Source of the DNA: Pyropia haitanensis
Lineage: Eukaryota; Rhodophyta; Bangiophyceae; Bangiales; Bangiaceae
Reading direction: 5' to 3'
DNA length: 64,000 nucleotides
Assembly (NCBI GenBank): GCA_008729055.1
Contig: SDUX01000009.1
Span: 380,806 to 444,805 of the forward strand
The position numbers and the translations under genes were made by a program. The notes below the pieces were generated by a model. That model worked only from the letters and a program-made list of their open reading frames with translations. It was not told where the DNA came from and searched no databases. Below are positions 23,349 through 34,375 of this stretch, piece by piece. How positions within the stretch are numbered: position 1 is the stretch's first letter; every line of letters begins with the position of its first letter.

Positions 23349-26300
23349 TCAGGGAGGACGGGTGGCGGCGGCGGCGCGGGTGTGCTGGCGGGGGGGGCCG
23401 ACGAGCGTGCGAGGCCCAGCGACGGACCGAGAGCGGCGGTCCCGGCGACCGGCGACCGCTACGGCGGCGGGCATGCGGGCGGCGGGAGCGCCACGAGCGA
23501 AAAAAAAAAAAAAAAACGGGGCGCGCGCAGACAAACCGGCGCCGACCCGGGACACCCCTACTGGGCAGCGTGGGCCACCCCGCGGCCTCGTACATACCCC
23601 CGCGCACAGCGCAACCGAGTCCCGTCCCGCCCAGCACGACGGGACGCTGCCAGGCACCGCCCAGCCGAGTCCCGTCCCGCCCAGCACGACTGGACGCTGC
23701 CGGGCGCCGCCCGGCCGAGTCCTGTCCCGCCCAGCACAACCAGACGCTGCCGGCCGCCGCCGTGGCGAGGCGAGCCCCGCCCAGCATGGCCAAACGCTGC
23801 CGACCACACAGCCCGGCAGAGCCAAATCCGTGCCGGCCGCCGTCACCTCCCTCCCCCCCTCACACCCCAGCGCTGCTGCTGCTGCTCGCCCCCGACGCCG
23901 ACGACAGGCCACGCTCCCCCCCCCGCCCCCGGCGGCGCCGCCCTCCCCGCCCCCCACCCCCCGCGGCAGCGAGTAAATGTCCGCGCACCCCGCCCAGTCG
24001 CCCGCGCGGCGGGCGCGAAAAAAGTCCCCCGTAAACCGCCAGTCCCCCGCCGGGTCCGCCCCGCGGTCCGGGCCGCGCGCAAACCAGCGGGGCGTCCAGC
24101 CGTCCCCCCCGCCGGCCCCGTCGGCACCACCCCCCCCACCCCCCTGCTGGGCGGCGGCGGCGGCGGCGGCGGCGGCGGCACGGGCGCGGCGGGCGGCGCG
24201 CTGCCGGTCCTCGAGGGCGCCCTTGGCCGCCGCCGCCACGCCGAGCGCGCCCTCCTCCAGCGCCCGCTGGTCCCCCCGCCGCCGCGTGTCGGTCGGCGCG
24301 GACGGCGCACCCGGCGGCAGCGGCGCGTTGAGCATCAGCGAGAAGGGCGTCAGCGCGTAGCCGGCGGTGACGCCCGTGTCGACGCGCGCGGCAGCGCGCC
24401 ACAGCGTGCGGCGGCGGCCGCCGGGGAGCGCCTCCCAGATGGAGCGTGTCCAGTGGCCGGCGAGCCGGTGGCGGGCCGTGCCCGCCGCGTCAAAGACGGT
24501 GCCCGAGAGGGCGCCGAGGGAGCGCGCGTCGGCCATCCAGCCCGTCTTGGACAGCTTGACCCGCGCGACCGCCCCCGACGACCGCTCCGTGACGACCAGC
24601 TCGCCGTAATTGTCCAGCCACATGCGGCCAACAACGATGTTGTGCACGCACGTCGTCACGGGCTGCCACGCGTAGTGGTCGCCAAACGCGGGGAGCTCCA
24701 CGTGCGTGATGCCCGTCGGGATGATCTCCAGGCTCTTGCCCCAAAACTTGTTGAGCACCGCCGTCGACCGGTAGTAGCGCCACCGCGACGCGCCCGGCCC
24801 GCCGTCGGCGTAGCACGCGGACACGGGCGGGTGGTGCGACACCTGCTCGGCGAGGAACCGCACGGGGTGCGCCGACTCGGCGGCCAGCCGCGGGTCGAGC
24901 CGGTCCCCCGCGTCGCCGCCGGCGACGGCGCCCGTGGCGGCCGTCCAGCCGCCCCCCGGGGGCACGCCGCCCGCCCCCCCGGGCAGAAACAGCTCGTACG
25001 TCTCGCCGAGGAGCGGGTTGAACGGCTTGGCGAGGCGGTCGTGGGTGGACGAGTACATGGAGCACGCCATGACGGTGACGAGCAGCAGCCGCCGCAGCGG
25101 GTCAGGCTCGACCGCCGCCGCGTCGAGCAGCTGCCGGTACTGGAGGTCCTCCGCGAGCCGCTGCAGCAGCGACAGGGGCTCGTTGAACACGACGGGCAGC
25201 GAGATCTTGGACAGGTCCTTGCCGACCGAGCCCTTGAGCACCGACCAGATGGACGGCTTGGCCGCCGGCTCCCGCGCCGGCAGCGACCGCCGCCATGGGA
25301 CGGGGTAGAGCAGGTCCGCTTCGGGGCCCGCCGGCGGAGCGGCGGCCGGCGCCACGGCGGGCGCGCCTGCCGCCGCCATTGCCACCCGCGCCACCGCCGC
25401 GGTCATGGCCACCCCCTCCGCGGTCCCCACCGCCGCCGCCGTCGCCGACACGCCCGACGCCACCCGGGTCAGCCCGCCGCCCGCGGCGGCGCCCACCGCG
25501 GCCGTCGACAGCGGCAGCCGAACGACCCCGCCATTGGCGCCGGCGGCCTCCGCCGCCGGCGCCGCCCCCCCCGTCGGCGGGTACACGCTCGCCGGCGACG
25601 CGTCCGACGTGTCGAGCGCGTCGAAAAACGCGTCGCCATCGTCGCTGTCGTCGCTGTCCGAGTGCCCCGCCCGAAAGTCCGAGCCAACCACACCGTCGCT
25701 CTCGACACCGCCCCCGCTGCCGCCACCAACGCCGCTGCCGCCGCCGTCGCCGCCGCCGCCGCCGCCGCCGCCGCTGCCTCCCTCCCCCCCGACGCCGCTG
25801 CTGCTGCCAACCGCAACCGCACCCGCGCCGCCGGCGGTCCGCCGGAGGGCGCGGTGAAAGTGGGCGTCGGCGTTGCTCGCCACCCGCCGCGCGCCAATAG
25901 TGCGCTCAAACAGGTGCTCCCCCGTGCGCACAATGTGCGTGCACAGGCTGAGGAGGTCGTGCAGCTCCCGCGCCACGTGCGCGTCGCGGTCCGCCGCACG
26001 GGCCGCCGCGCCCGCAGCGGCGGCGGCGGCGGGGGCGGCGGCGCCACCGCCGCCATTCATGCCACCACCCCCCCCCTCCGTCCCTCCCCCCCACCGCCGC
26101 CGCTACCGCCGGCGGCGGCGCCGGTGCCATCGGCGCTCCCTCTCGCACCCCCCCCCACCCCGTCGGCGGCTGCACACGGAAACGCCGCGTAGAGGCGGTC
26201 AATGAGCGGCGGCAGCAGCCCCGCCGGGCGGTGGTCGGCGGCGCCGTCCGCGGCCGCGGCGGCTAGTGCGTGCGGCGCCAGCGCCGCTTGCACGCGGGCG

Positions 26301-27618
26301 ACCTCGGCGAGGAGCGCCTCACGCGCCGCCACCGCCTCTGCAATCCCATCGTCCTCGGCGGTGGCGAGGAGGGGCGACCGGACGAGCGCGGGCGGGTGCG
26401 CGAGGACGCTCGCCATGGCGCTGGTCGACGCGGGGAGGTCGACGCTGCCGCTGCCGCTGCCGCCGGCGCCACCGGTGGCCACGTCGGCGGCAGCGGTGGC
26501 GGTGGCGGCGGCAACAGCAGACGGGCGCCCCCGCCCGGCGGCGCCGTCGCCCAAGAGCGCGCGCCGCGGCGACGCGGAGCGCCCCGCGGGCACCGCCGCG
26601 GCCGCCGCCACCTCCGCGGCGCGCCCCGCCAGCGGCGGCGACGGCGCGGGGACGCCGCCACGGCCATTGGCGACCGGTGAGGCGCCGCCGGTGGGCGGCC
26701 ACGCGCCGTCGGGCACCAGCGGCGGCCGCCGTCCCGACGTGGGCGACGGCGGCGTGCGCCCGCCCGCCCCCCCCCCCCAGCCGCCGCCGCCGCCACCGCC
26801 GCCACGACGGGCAGCGTCGGCGTTGCGGGCGCGGCCGCCGCGGCCGCGACCGCCGCGGCGGCGGCGGCGGTCGCGGCCCGCCCCCCCCCGCGCCGCGACG
26901 CGCGCTCAATGACCGCCGCGAGCGCCGCTTGCGAGCGCCGCAGATCGACAACCCAGCTGTCGCGTTCGCCCCGGTCCGCCGCCTTGAAGTGGTACACTGC
27001 CTCGCCCGTGTCGACCGCGAAACGGTGCGCGTCGGCGGGGTCCGCCACCACCGCCGCGCCGTGCAGGTTGATCCGGCCGCGGTGCTCGTTGGCGCGCGGC
27101 GCATGCCGCCACCGCCGGTGGCGGGACCGGGAGGGGGGTGGAGCCGCCTCGGCGGCGGGGGGACCACCACCACCACCGCCACCGCCACCACCACCACCAC
27201 CACCGCCGCCGCCGCCCGTACCAGAAGGGTGAGCCGCATGGCGGGAGCGCGTGCGCTCCCCCTCTGCTGACGCCGGCGCCGCGTCGGCGTCCGCGTCGGT
27301 GGCGACGAGCGGCAGCCCGCGGGGCGCGCCCAGCGACAGGACGAGCCCCTCATCCGACCGCCCCGCCGGCAGCGCCGCGGCGAGCGCCGCCGCCGCGGCG
27401 GCGGCCGCCTCGGCGGCAACCAGATTGGGCGAGCTCTGCGACGCGGTCGCCGGGCGCGGCACGTCCGCGCCCGCCCCCGCGCCGCCGCCGCCGCTACTCT
27501 TGATGCCCAGGTGGTGGCTCACGTTGCGGCCGACGCGGCGGAGGGACATGGGGCCCCCGCGGGAGGGGCGGGCGTCACCACCCCCACCACCACCGCCGCC
27601 ACCACCACCGCCGCCACC

Positions 27619-27649
<31 letters not shown>

Positions 27650-28092
27650 CTCTCTGGCGGCGCCGGCTCCGCCTCCAAGTCCGTATCCGTATCCGCGTCA
27701 TGGGCGGCCGCCCAGGCGTCGTCGTCCCCCCTCTCCACCCCCCCTGCTTCCCCCCCCCCCCCCCCCCCGGCCGCCGCGACCGCCGTCTGGTGTTCGCGCA
27801 CCGCCTCGGCGGCGCGCCCGCCCACGTGCCGGTAATAGTCGAGGACGCCCGCGTCGAGCGCGACGAGCCGCTGCCGCCACCGCTTCACGGGGCCCGCCCG
27901 CTTGAGCAGAATGCCCACCCGGCGCAGCGGCATGCCCACCGCCGGCATCGTCGCCGCCGTCGCCGCCGCCGCCGGGGCGGCCGCGCCAGCCGCCGTCGCC
28001 GGCGTTACCGCTGTCGTCGCCATTGACGCAGGGGGGGGGGTCTGCCGCCCCGCCGATGGGCCGGGCGCCGTGCCGGCACGCCAGCCAGCCCA

Positions 28093-28133
<41 letters not shown>

Positions 28134-28229
28134 CCGCGGCGGGCACCGCCGACAGCCCCAGCGTAGTCACCGCGTCACGGCCGCCGCGGCCGCGCGGCGA
28201 CGGCCGCCGCGGCCGCTCGCCGCGCGCCG

Positions 28230-28287
<58 letters not shown>

Positions 28288-28549
28288 GCCGCCGGGAGCC
28301 AGCGGGGGCGGCGGCGGCGTCCCGCCGCCACTGCCGCCACTGCCACTACCGGCGGCGGCGCCATTGCGGCGGCTTCCCCTTCCCCCCCCCCCCCCCCCCC
28401 CCGGCCGCCCACCCCGCCCCCCACCGGCCGCCCCCGCCGGCGCCGCCCGAGGCGGTCCGCGTCGCCGATGGCGCCGATGACCGGCGGGCCGACGTGGGTC
28501 GGGGGGCGCCGGTCGCGGCGGCGGCACCCTGCCCCGCGGCCGTGCGCAT
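23349..28549 (-). CDS. oxysterol-binding protein-related protein (PH + ORD), at least two homopolymer frame breaks
   Basis: A lipid-transfer protein of the OSBP/ORP family. A PH domain (from about 27940: RVGILLKRAGPVKRWRQRLV) is interrupted by a huge Gly/Ser insertion and closes with EAVYHFKAADRGERDSWVVD (about 26920-27000). A helical linker follows. The ORD (about 25260-23960) has SIWSVLKGSVGKDLSKISLP, NPLLGETYEL, the fingerprint EQVSHHPPVSA, SLEIIPTGITHVELPAFGDH and an end DWAGCADIY. The frame changes at C12 (26767-26778) and in the C run at 26068-26092; one extra base repairs each. The start is uncertain. ATG 28549 opens a frame with Ser/Thr-rich sequence that would need a further correction at C21 (28382-28402). 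ATG 28023 lies just before the PH domain. The nominal stop at 23349 follows a repetitive tail over 50-bp repeats, so the true end may be nearer 23,850. Confidence 0.85.
23500..23516. repeat. A17 homopolymer
   Basis: Seventeen A on the plus strand, an isolated oddity in a C/G-dominated region and adjacent to the 50-bp tandem repeat. It could be the tail of a retroposed sequence or simple slippage; nothing else supports either. Confidence 0.7.
23615..23805. repeat. 50-bp minisatellite, about 3.8 copies
   Basis: The motif CCGAGTCCCGTCCCGCCCAG begins at 23615, 23665 and 23715, exactly 50 bp apart, followed by a diverged fourth copy to about 23805. It overlaps the nominal C-terminal extension of the oxysterol-binding protein, where it would encode repeats containing LGGTGLG and CWAGRDS. 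This suggests the extension is not part of the conserved protein. Confidence 0.85.
28094..28290. repeat. GCC microsatellites at the oxysterol-binding protein N-terminus
   Basis: Two CCG/GCC tracts (28094-28132 and about 28220-28290) encode poly-Gly in the minus-strand frame upstream of the PH domain. Their length makes the N-terminal reading frame uncertain. Confidence 0.8.
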
Positions 28550-30645
28550 GACGCCAAGGGGGCTAGCTACCGCCTGGCGACGCCGCTCATCGCCACGCAG
28601 CGTCGGCGAGGGGGGGGAGGGGGGGGAAGGGGAGGAGAAAGGGGGGGGGAGGGTAACGGGAGAGTGGGAAATGGAGGGGGCGGTAGGGTGTGGGGTAGGT
28701 AGAGCGTTGGCTGGGTAGCGTGTAGGACGGGTAGGGGGGGGGGGGGGTGAGAAGGATGCCGTGCGTGCGTGACGAGAGCGGCCGTCGGTGGGGGTGACAG
28801 TGACCGCAGCCGCCGCCCGCCTGCGCGTGCGGCAACGCGCGGCAACGCGCGGCGCCGCGGCGACGGCGCGCTCGCGACACGCGCCCGCGGCGTGGGTGTC
28901 GGCACCCCACGGCGGGGGGGGTATACCCCGGGTGCGGGCGGCGCCGACGGGCGGGGTGGGAGGGGCGGCTCAACGCGACGGCCAGGCGGCGGGGCCCCGC
29001 CCGACCCGCGCCGACGTGGCAGTGCGCGGCGCTTCAGGGGGGGGTGGCGCGGCGCGGCGTGGAGACCCCCCCGCGGCCACCCCCCCCCCCCCCCGCCCAC
29101 CCCCACCCCCTCCCTCCTCTGCAACGGCGCGCCGCCGCCGCGCCGCCGCGCGGCGGGTGCGCAACCGGGCGGCGGTGGACCGCGCAGCCTGCGCGCGGGG
29201 CGGGGGCAACGGGGGAGGACAGGCGCGGGGGGAGCCGCGGAGGGGAGGACGTGGGGGGGGGGTGGTGGCGGCACACGGCCCTGCGGGCAGCGCGGCGGAA
29301 AGGGGAGCGCGACGCACCCCGCCCCCCCCCCGCCCCCCCACCCTCGCAGTCGGGTTCTGCCCGGCCACCGTGCGCAGCCATCCACACGCTCATGCCGCGC
29401 TGCGCGTTCAGTACAGTACAGTGCAGGGCGGCCGCGGGGTGGGCGTGCAGAATACCGTAGGGGTGTGTGCCCACGATGCCCGTCTGGGCGGATCTGTACC
29501 GAAATATTGGCGTCTGGAAATACCCTGAAGCCAAACGGGGGGGGTTGCGACTGCAAAAAGGAACCGACTCCGAACGCCCCCTTTCGATTGTGGGGCGGCG
29601 GGGCCACGAGGCTGTGTGGAGCTCATCCGGCGGTCAGCGCCGTGCCGATAGGAGTTCATGCGAGGGGGGGTGCGGATGGGTGGCCACGGCGCGCCGCCGC
29701 TGCTGCACATCGTCGCGCCAGGTGCGGTCGGGCGGGCGGTGGGGTGAATCCCAGCGCGAGTGGCCCGTGGATGGCGGGTCTGTGGGTGCTGTGTGGCGGC
29801 CGCCGCCCGATCGGCGGGAGCCCATAATATTCGGCGGCCGCCCGCCTCGCCGTCTTGGGGTACAGTACTGTACACGCAGTGCCGCGATTGGGGAACAAAA
29901 GTGTCAGCAATTCCCACTGCGGCCATGCCGCCGCCGCCGCGCCCGTTCTGGTGTTTGGGGCGGTGCCCCCCTGCCAGCCCACAGGAGCGCGCAATGAAAC
30001 GTGGCGTTTTGGCTTGCACGCGCCGCGGGCGGACGGTGCGTCGGCTCCCGCCGCCATTCGCGGCGGGGGCGGCGTCGGTCCCACCGCGTGGTCCGCCACC
30101 GTGTCTGACCGCTGACCGCCGCGGCTGACCGCCGCGTGCCGCCGGGCCGCGGCAGCGCCGCCGGCTGCCGTGGCAGCCGCCGCCAGCTGCCGTCATCGCC
30201 GCCGCCGCCACCGCCCTCCGCCGCCCGCCGCCGCCGCCGCATCCACCCCCTTTCGCCCCCGCTCCCAGCCGCTTCACCGCTTCGTTGACGGCGCGGATTG
30301 CCCCCCCCCCCCCCCCCTCGTTCCGCGGGCGGCCGCCCTCTCCTAGGGAGCACCCCCACCCACGGGACGGCCTCGCCACTCGCCACCGCCGCGCCACCGC
30401 CGCGCTGCCCCCGCTCCCGCCGCCGCGGGTCCGCTGGCGCAGGAGAGCGCGCCGTGCGCCGCCCGTCCGCGACGAGTGAGGGTGGGCGCCGCGGCTGGCG
30501 GCACCACTACCCATGCGGGGGAGGCGGCCGGCGGCGTGGGCGGTGCGTTGGAACACTCGCCACGGCAGATGGCGGTATAGCTGGGGATGCCAAAGTTTGT
30601 CTGGTGGTGGTGCGGAAGATGGGTGGACACAGTATCGGCAGCGGC
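28550..30645. other. upstream region of the oxysterol-binding protein gene, no gene recognised
   Basis: Low-complexity open frames occur on both strands, none with a domain. Purine-rich runs on the plus strand (28610-28750) read as a pyrimidine-rich leader for the minus-strand gene. A small palindrome, GTACAGTACTGTAC, lies near 29860, and a similar CAGTACAGTACAGTGC near 29408 in inverted sense. No RNA gene is evident. Confidence 0.45.
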
Positions 30646-30649
30646 TGGT

Positions 30650-30870
30650 GGGAGGTTGCGTGGGGTGCGGGGGGGTGGGGGGGGGGTGGAGGGGGGGGGG
30701 TGGGGGGAGGTGGGGAACGGGGGGTTGGGGGAGTGGGGGTGGGGGGGGGGGGGGGGGGGGGGGTTGCGTGGGGTGGGGGGGGGGGGTGGGGGGAGGTGGG
30801 GAACGGCGGGGGGTGGGGGGAGTGGGGGTTGGGGGGGGGGGGGAGCGGGGTTGCGTGGAGTGGGGGCGGT

Positions 30871-30904
<34 letters not shown>
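30650..30904. repeat. G-rich minisatellite ending in G34
   Basis: Almost only G with T. The motif GTTGCGTGG recurs about every 90-110 bp (near 30655, 30764 and 30850), with GGGGAGGTGGGGAACGG in the first two units. It ends in 34 consecutive G (30871-30904). Many overlapping G-quadruplex-forming patterns are present on the plus strand. Confidence 0.85.
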
Positions 30905-30906
<2 letters not shown>

Positions 30907-30966
30907 GCGTCACATGGGATCAAACGCCCCCCAGTGGGATTTGATAACAGCGGGGGGTGTTATCCA

Positions 30967-31285
30967 GTTATCAAACCCCCCTCACGACCTCAAGGAGGGG
31001 GTCGGATAACATGTTATCCAACCCCCCCCCAGAGGTCGTGAGGGGGGTTTGATAACTGGATAACACCACCCCTGTTATCAAACCCCCCTCACGACCTCTA
31101 GGAGGGGGTCGGATAACATGTTATCCAACCCCCCCCAGAGGTCGTGAGGGGGGTTTGATAACTGGATAACACCACCCCTGTTATCAAACCCCCCTCACGA
31201 CCTCTGGGGGGGGTTGGATAACATGTTATCCAACCCCCCCCCAGGTGTCGTGAGGGGGGTTTGATAACTGGATAACACCACCCGC
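30967..31285. repeat. three tandem ~107-bp palindromic units
   Basis: Units start with GTTATCAAACCCCCCTCACG at 30967, 31074 and 31180 (spacing 107 and 106). Each unit is itself an imperfect palindrome centred on GGATAACATGTTATCC, with arms containing CCCCCCTCACGACCTC and its complement. The array can form a series of hairpins or cruciforms. Confidence 0.9.
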
Positions 31286-31429
31286 TGTTATCATCATATC
31301 CCACTAGTGTCTATTCTACCGGAGATGAGGATCAAATGATCCTCACCTGAGGATCATTTGATCCTCGCCTGACCTGACCAGAAATCGTCGATTCCATGCA
31401 TCTGAGAGGGTTTTTTGTCCTCCACCAGG

Positions 31430-32677
31430 CTACGGAGAGCTACAGACACAGCCTGAGGGGCGCCCGCGGCGACCGGCGGTCGCGGCGCCGTTCGCAGCGC
31501 CGGCGCAAACGACCACAAAGGCGACGACGGGGGAGCCACGAGAGGGGCGGCAGGCAGAGGCCCCGCCACGGCGGCCAGCGCGCCCGGCGCAGCGAGCGCA
31601 GGTGCGCCGGGACCAGGCGCCCCAAACGACGGCCGCGCCACGGCCAGCACCACAGCCCCCTGCCCGGTGCCGGGAGGGTGCCAAACACGGGCGCCCGCGG
31701 CGCCCCCGCCGGCGGAGGCGTCGGAGTTGCGCCCCCACCCCGCCGCGGCGGCGTCGTCGCCGGCACAGCCGCCGTCGCCAGTGCCGCCTCCGACCCCTAC
31801 GCCGGCGTCGACGGCGACGGCTTCGCGGCGGAGGAGGCGGAGGCGACGGCGCCTCCGCCGGCGGCCAGGCCCCAACCCCGTCCCACTTCGCCGTCGCCGG
31901 CGGCGGCAGGGGCGACAAACAGGGCGAGAAGGCCGCCGGCGGGAAGGGCGACGGCCCTCCCCGCTTTCCGGCCGCCGGTGGGGCCAACACCCGGCAGCTG
32001 CTGCCGCGGCCGCTGCCGGCGGGCGCCGGCGACGCTGCCGCGCGCGACGGCGCCCCGCCGTTGCCGCTGCCGCTGCCGCTGCCGCTGCCGCTGCCGCTGC
32101 CGCCGGCGGCGGCAACGCTGCCCTCGGACGCCGCCGCGGGGGGCGTGCCGCCACAGCGGAATCCCCCCAGCAGGGCCCCCGCAAAGGGCCCCACCTCGGG
32201 GGTGGCCGCCCCGCCGCGCAGGCGCACCCCAAAGGGCGTCCCATACGTCGAGGGGGTGGCCCCAAACGGCGGCGGCGCCACCACCCCGCCGCCGCCGCCC
32301 GCCGTCGGCGTGCCGCCACTGGGGGCGCCGCCGCCCGCCGGGGCGGCGCCCGACCCCGCCCGCACCGGCGTCTGGGGGGTGTCCCCCGCCGGCGGGGCAC
32401 CCGCCGCCGCCGTGGCGCGGGTTTGGGCAGAGGGGAAGACCTGTCAAGGAGGAGGAGGAAACTGGCAACCGTTCGGCTGAGGGGGCCTGTCCCGTCGTCG
32501 TCCCCCCCTCTGCGCTCGGCCCTGGTGTGCGGAACCCGCACGCGCCAGGCTCTCTCTGCTTCTGTGCGTCCGCGGCACGCGGCGGGCGCGCAAGACCTGG
32601 CACAGTGTGCCGCGGGCGGCGATCCCAGGTGCAGCGCAACCGGCCCGGGTACTCGACAAAAAGCGCGCCAAACTCAT
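31430..32677 (-). CDS. possible spliced FG-motif low-complexity protein inside the TIR element
   Basis: A minus-strand model. Exon 1 is 32677-32597 (ATG; MSLARFLSSTRAGCAAPGIA..., 27 codons). The intron is 32596-32441, with a CAG/GT donor and an acceptor preceded by TTTCCTCCTCCTCCTTGACAG. Exon 2 starts at 32440 in phase with VFPSAQTRATAAAGAPPAGD. Exon 2 includes PPPFGATPSTYGTPFGVRL, with spaced FG and GF dipeptides as in FG-repeat proteins, then Gly-Ser runs. The frame becomes Arg-rich below about 31840, so it may shift or splice there. Another minus frame gives a sensible end with EDKKPSQMHGIDDFW (about 31420-31375). No family is assigned. Location between TIRs suggests a captured gene fragment, but a host gene with flanking repeats is possible. 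Confidence 0.3.
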
Positions 32678-32870
32678 CTTCTGCTCAGGCTTGCATGCAC
32701 CCAAGCTCCCCCAAGGGCAAAGAGACGGCGCTGAGTTCGTTTCTGGCCTCAGAAAAGGCGGCAGGTGGCGGGAAATAGAAGAAAACAGACACTGAAAAAC
32801 CGGATCATTTGATCCGAAAAGGATCAAATGATCCGGTCGGTAGAATAGACACTAGGGGGCGTTTGATCCC

Positions 32871-33309
32871 TTGCGGTCCGGCCCGCCCCCCCCCCCCCCC
32901 CCCCCCCCCCCCACCCCCCCCCCCCCCCCCCGACCCCCTCCGCCGCCGCTTGGCGGTGGAGAGCAAACGTGTGTACACGGTGGCTGGGATCGTTTGGACG
33001 GGCGGCCATCGATTGCAAGAGCAGGCTGTCGCGTGCACTTTCTGACGGCGGCTGCTCACACCTCCACCCTTAAATCGCTTGATCGCGGCACAGCCTGCTT
33101 TCCTGACAACGGACACAACATGAAATCGTGGAGAAGACCTCGTTTCGGGTGGAAAATCTCGGTGGACACGGCCCCACCGTGGCGGACCCCGTGCGCTTGC
33201 GTCCCAGGCGGTGCGTCCGCTCATCTGCTGACAGTGGAGCAAATACAGGATCAGGGGGACCGCAAGGTACACGTACTGGACTCCGGCGCACGTGATGCGT
33301 CCTGGCAAC
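32871..33309. other. C-tract and spacer between two mobile elements
   Basis: C27 (32886-32912), one A, then C18 (32914-32931), followed by about 370 bp of mixed-composition DNA. Frames across it, for example 32805-33659 minus, have no recognisable domain and run through the transposon end. Confidence 0.5.
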
Positions 33310-34375
33310 ATCGTCACATAATGTGTGTTTCCCATCGAGTTCCCAACGCGGCCCCATCGAGGGCCCACGATTGGCATCGTGCATCGTATGAACGCTGCGA
33401 TAGGCCCTCGATGGGGGTCATCGCGGGCGCATCGCACGGGGGGCTGCGACGGGGTTGCGCGACGGGAACGCCCCGCCCGAAAGGCCGTCAGAGAATCTCC
33501 CAGATGAGGAAAACGGGCTCCTCCTGATCCTTCCGGCACTCTCATTGGTGGGAGTTCTGCGTAAGCCGATGTTTGGGACGTGACCAGGCCGGCTTCGTTC
33601 TTCGGGACGCGGGCGTCTGCGCGGGTGGGGTCAGTGGCCCCGCGAGCACGGGCTGTCACGCTCGTACTCGCTCGTGCTCTGGTCTGCTGTGCTCAGGCAG
33701 CCTTGGCCAGCCGCCGCATTCGGTGCTGACGGTCAGAGCACACGCGGCGTCCGTGTACATGCACAGCACTGGTCTTCTCGCCTGCGTCCCCGACGGCGCC
33801 AGCGACGTTGCCCGCTACCGACGTAACGGAGCTTGTGGGCGAAACTGTGTGGTCGATGAGGTGGAAGCTCAGCGCAAATGCACAGGCGGTTGAGGTGGAC
33901 GGACGTTGCAAGCACACCTTTACCACCACATGTGTGCGGCCCACCGTCACTGTCCCCAGTTTTGACTCCTCAAAGCAGACACAACTGCACTCCCTGCGCA
34001 CTCAACCCACCGTACAACTGCGAGGCAGCCGAAAGGGCAACAGCGGAGCAAGCTAGACCCCACGCTCGTTGGTGCAGCCACGGTCATCACGGCGCACGTC
34101 TGCGGCCACCGGTGCCATCAATCACACAAGCACTGTGCTCCCCCCCCCCTCAAAACGGTAGCGACGGCAATATCCTCGATGATACACGCGCGGGGGCGCG
34201 ACCGCAACTTCCCAACGTCGTCGTCGGCCGTGCCGCGGCCGGCGTAGCGGGGTGTCCACACCCCCCCCCGCCATCACGACCGCAACGGCGGGCGCAACAA
34301 ACCACGCGCTGTGTTGGTCGGTAGGCGGCCGTCGTGCCAGGCTCCTAGAAGACAAGAGCCCTACAGCGCCATCCA

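Larger units (their letters stand above)
30916..32870. mobile_element. inverted-repeat-bounded element (candidate non-autonomous DNA transposon)
   Basis: The left boundary GGGATCAAACGCCCCC (30916) reappears inverted at the right end (to 32870). The inner motif TAGTGTCTATTCTACCG (31305-31321) reappears inverted near 32840-32856. Both ends also carry GGATCAAATGATCC-type palindromes. Outside them lie a G tract on the left and a C tract on the right, again inverted. At the left end a palindromic array has been inserted between the two TIR parts, bounded by AGTGGGAT and ATCCCACT. I find no transposase inside. No clear target duplication is visible. The interior carries a possible spliced gene. Confidence 0.6.

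Noticed and set aside
29408..30913. A 501-codon minus-strand frame starting in the G-rich minisatellite
   Set aside because: The first 100 residues are translated minisatellite and the rest shows no domain.
30967..31285. CRISPR-like array of three regularly spaced units
   Set aside because: The units are adjacent palindromes with no unique spacers, and the DNA is eukaryotic.
32805..33659. A 284-codon minus-strand frame
   Set aside because: It runs from inside the CMC-type element end through spacer and C-tract into the other element's terminus, with no ordered domain.
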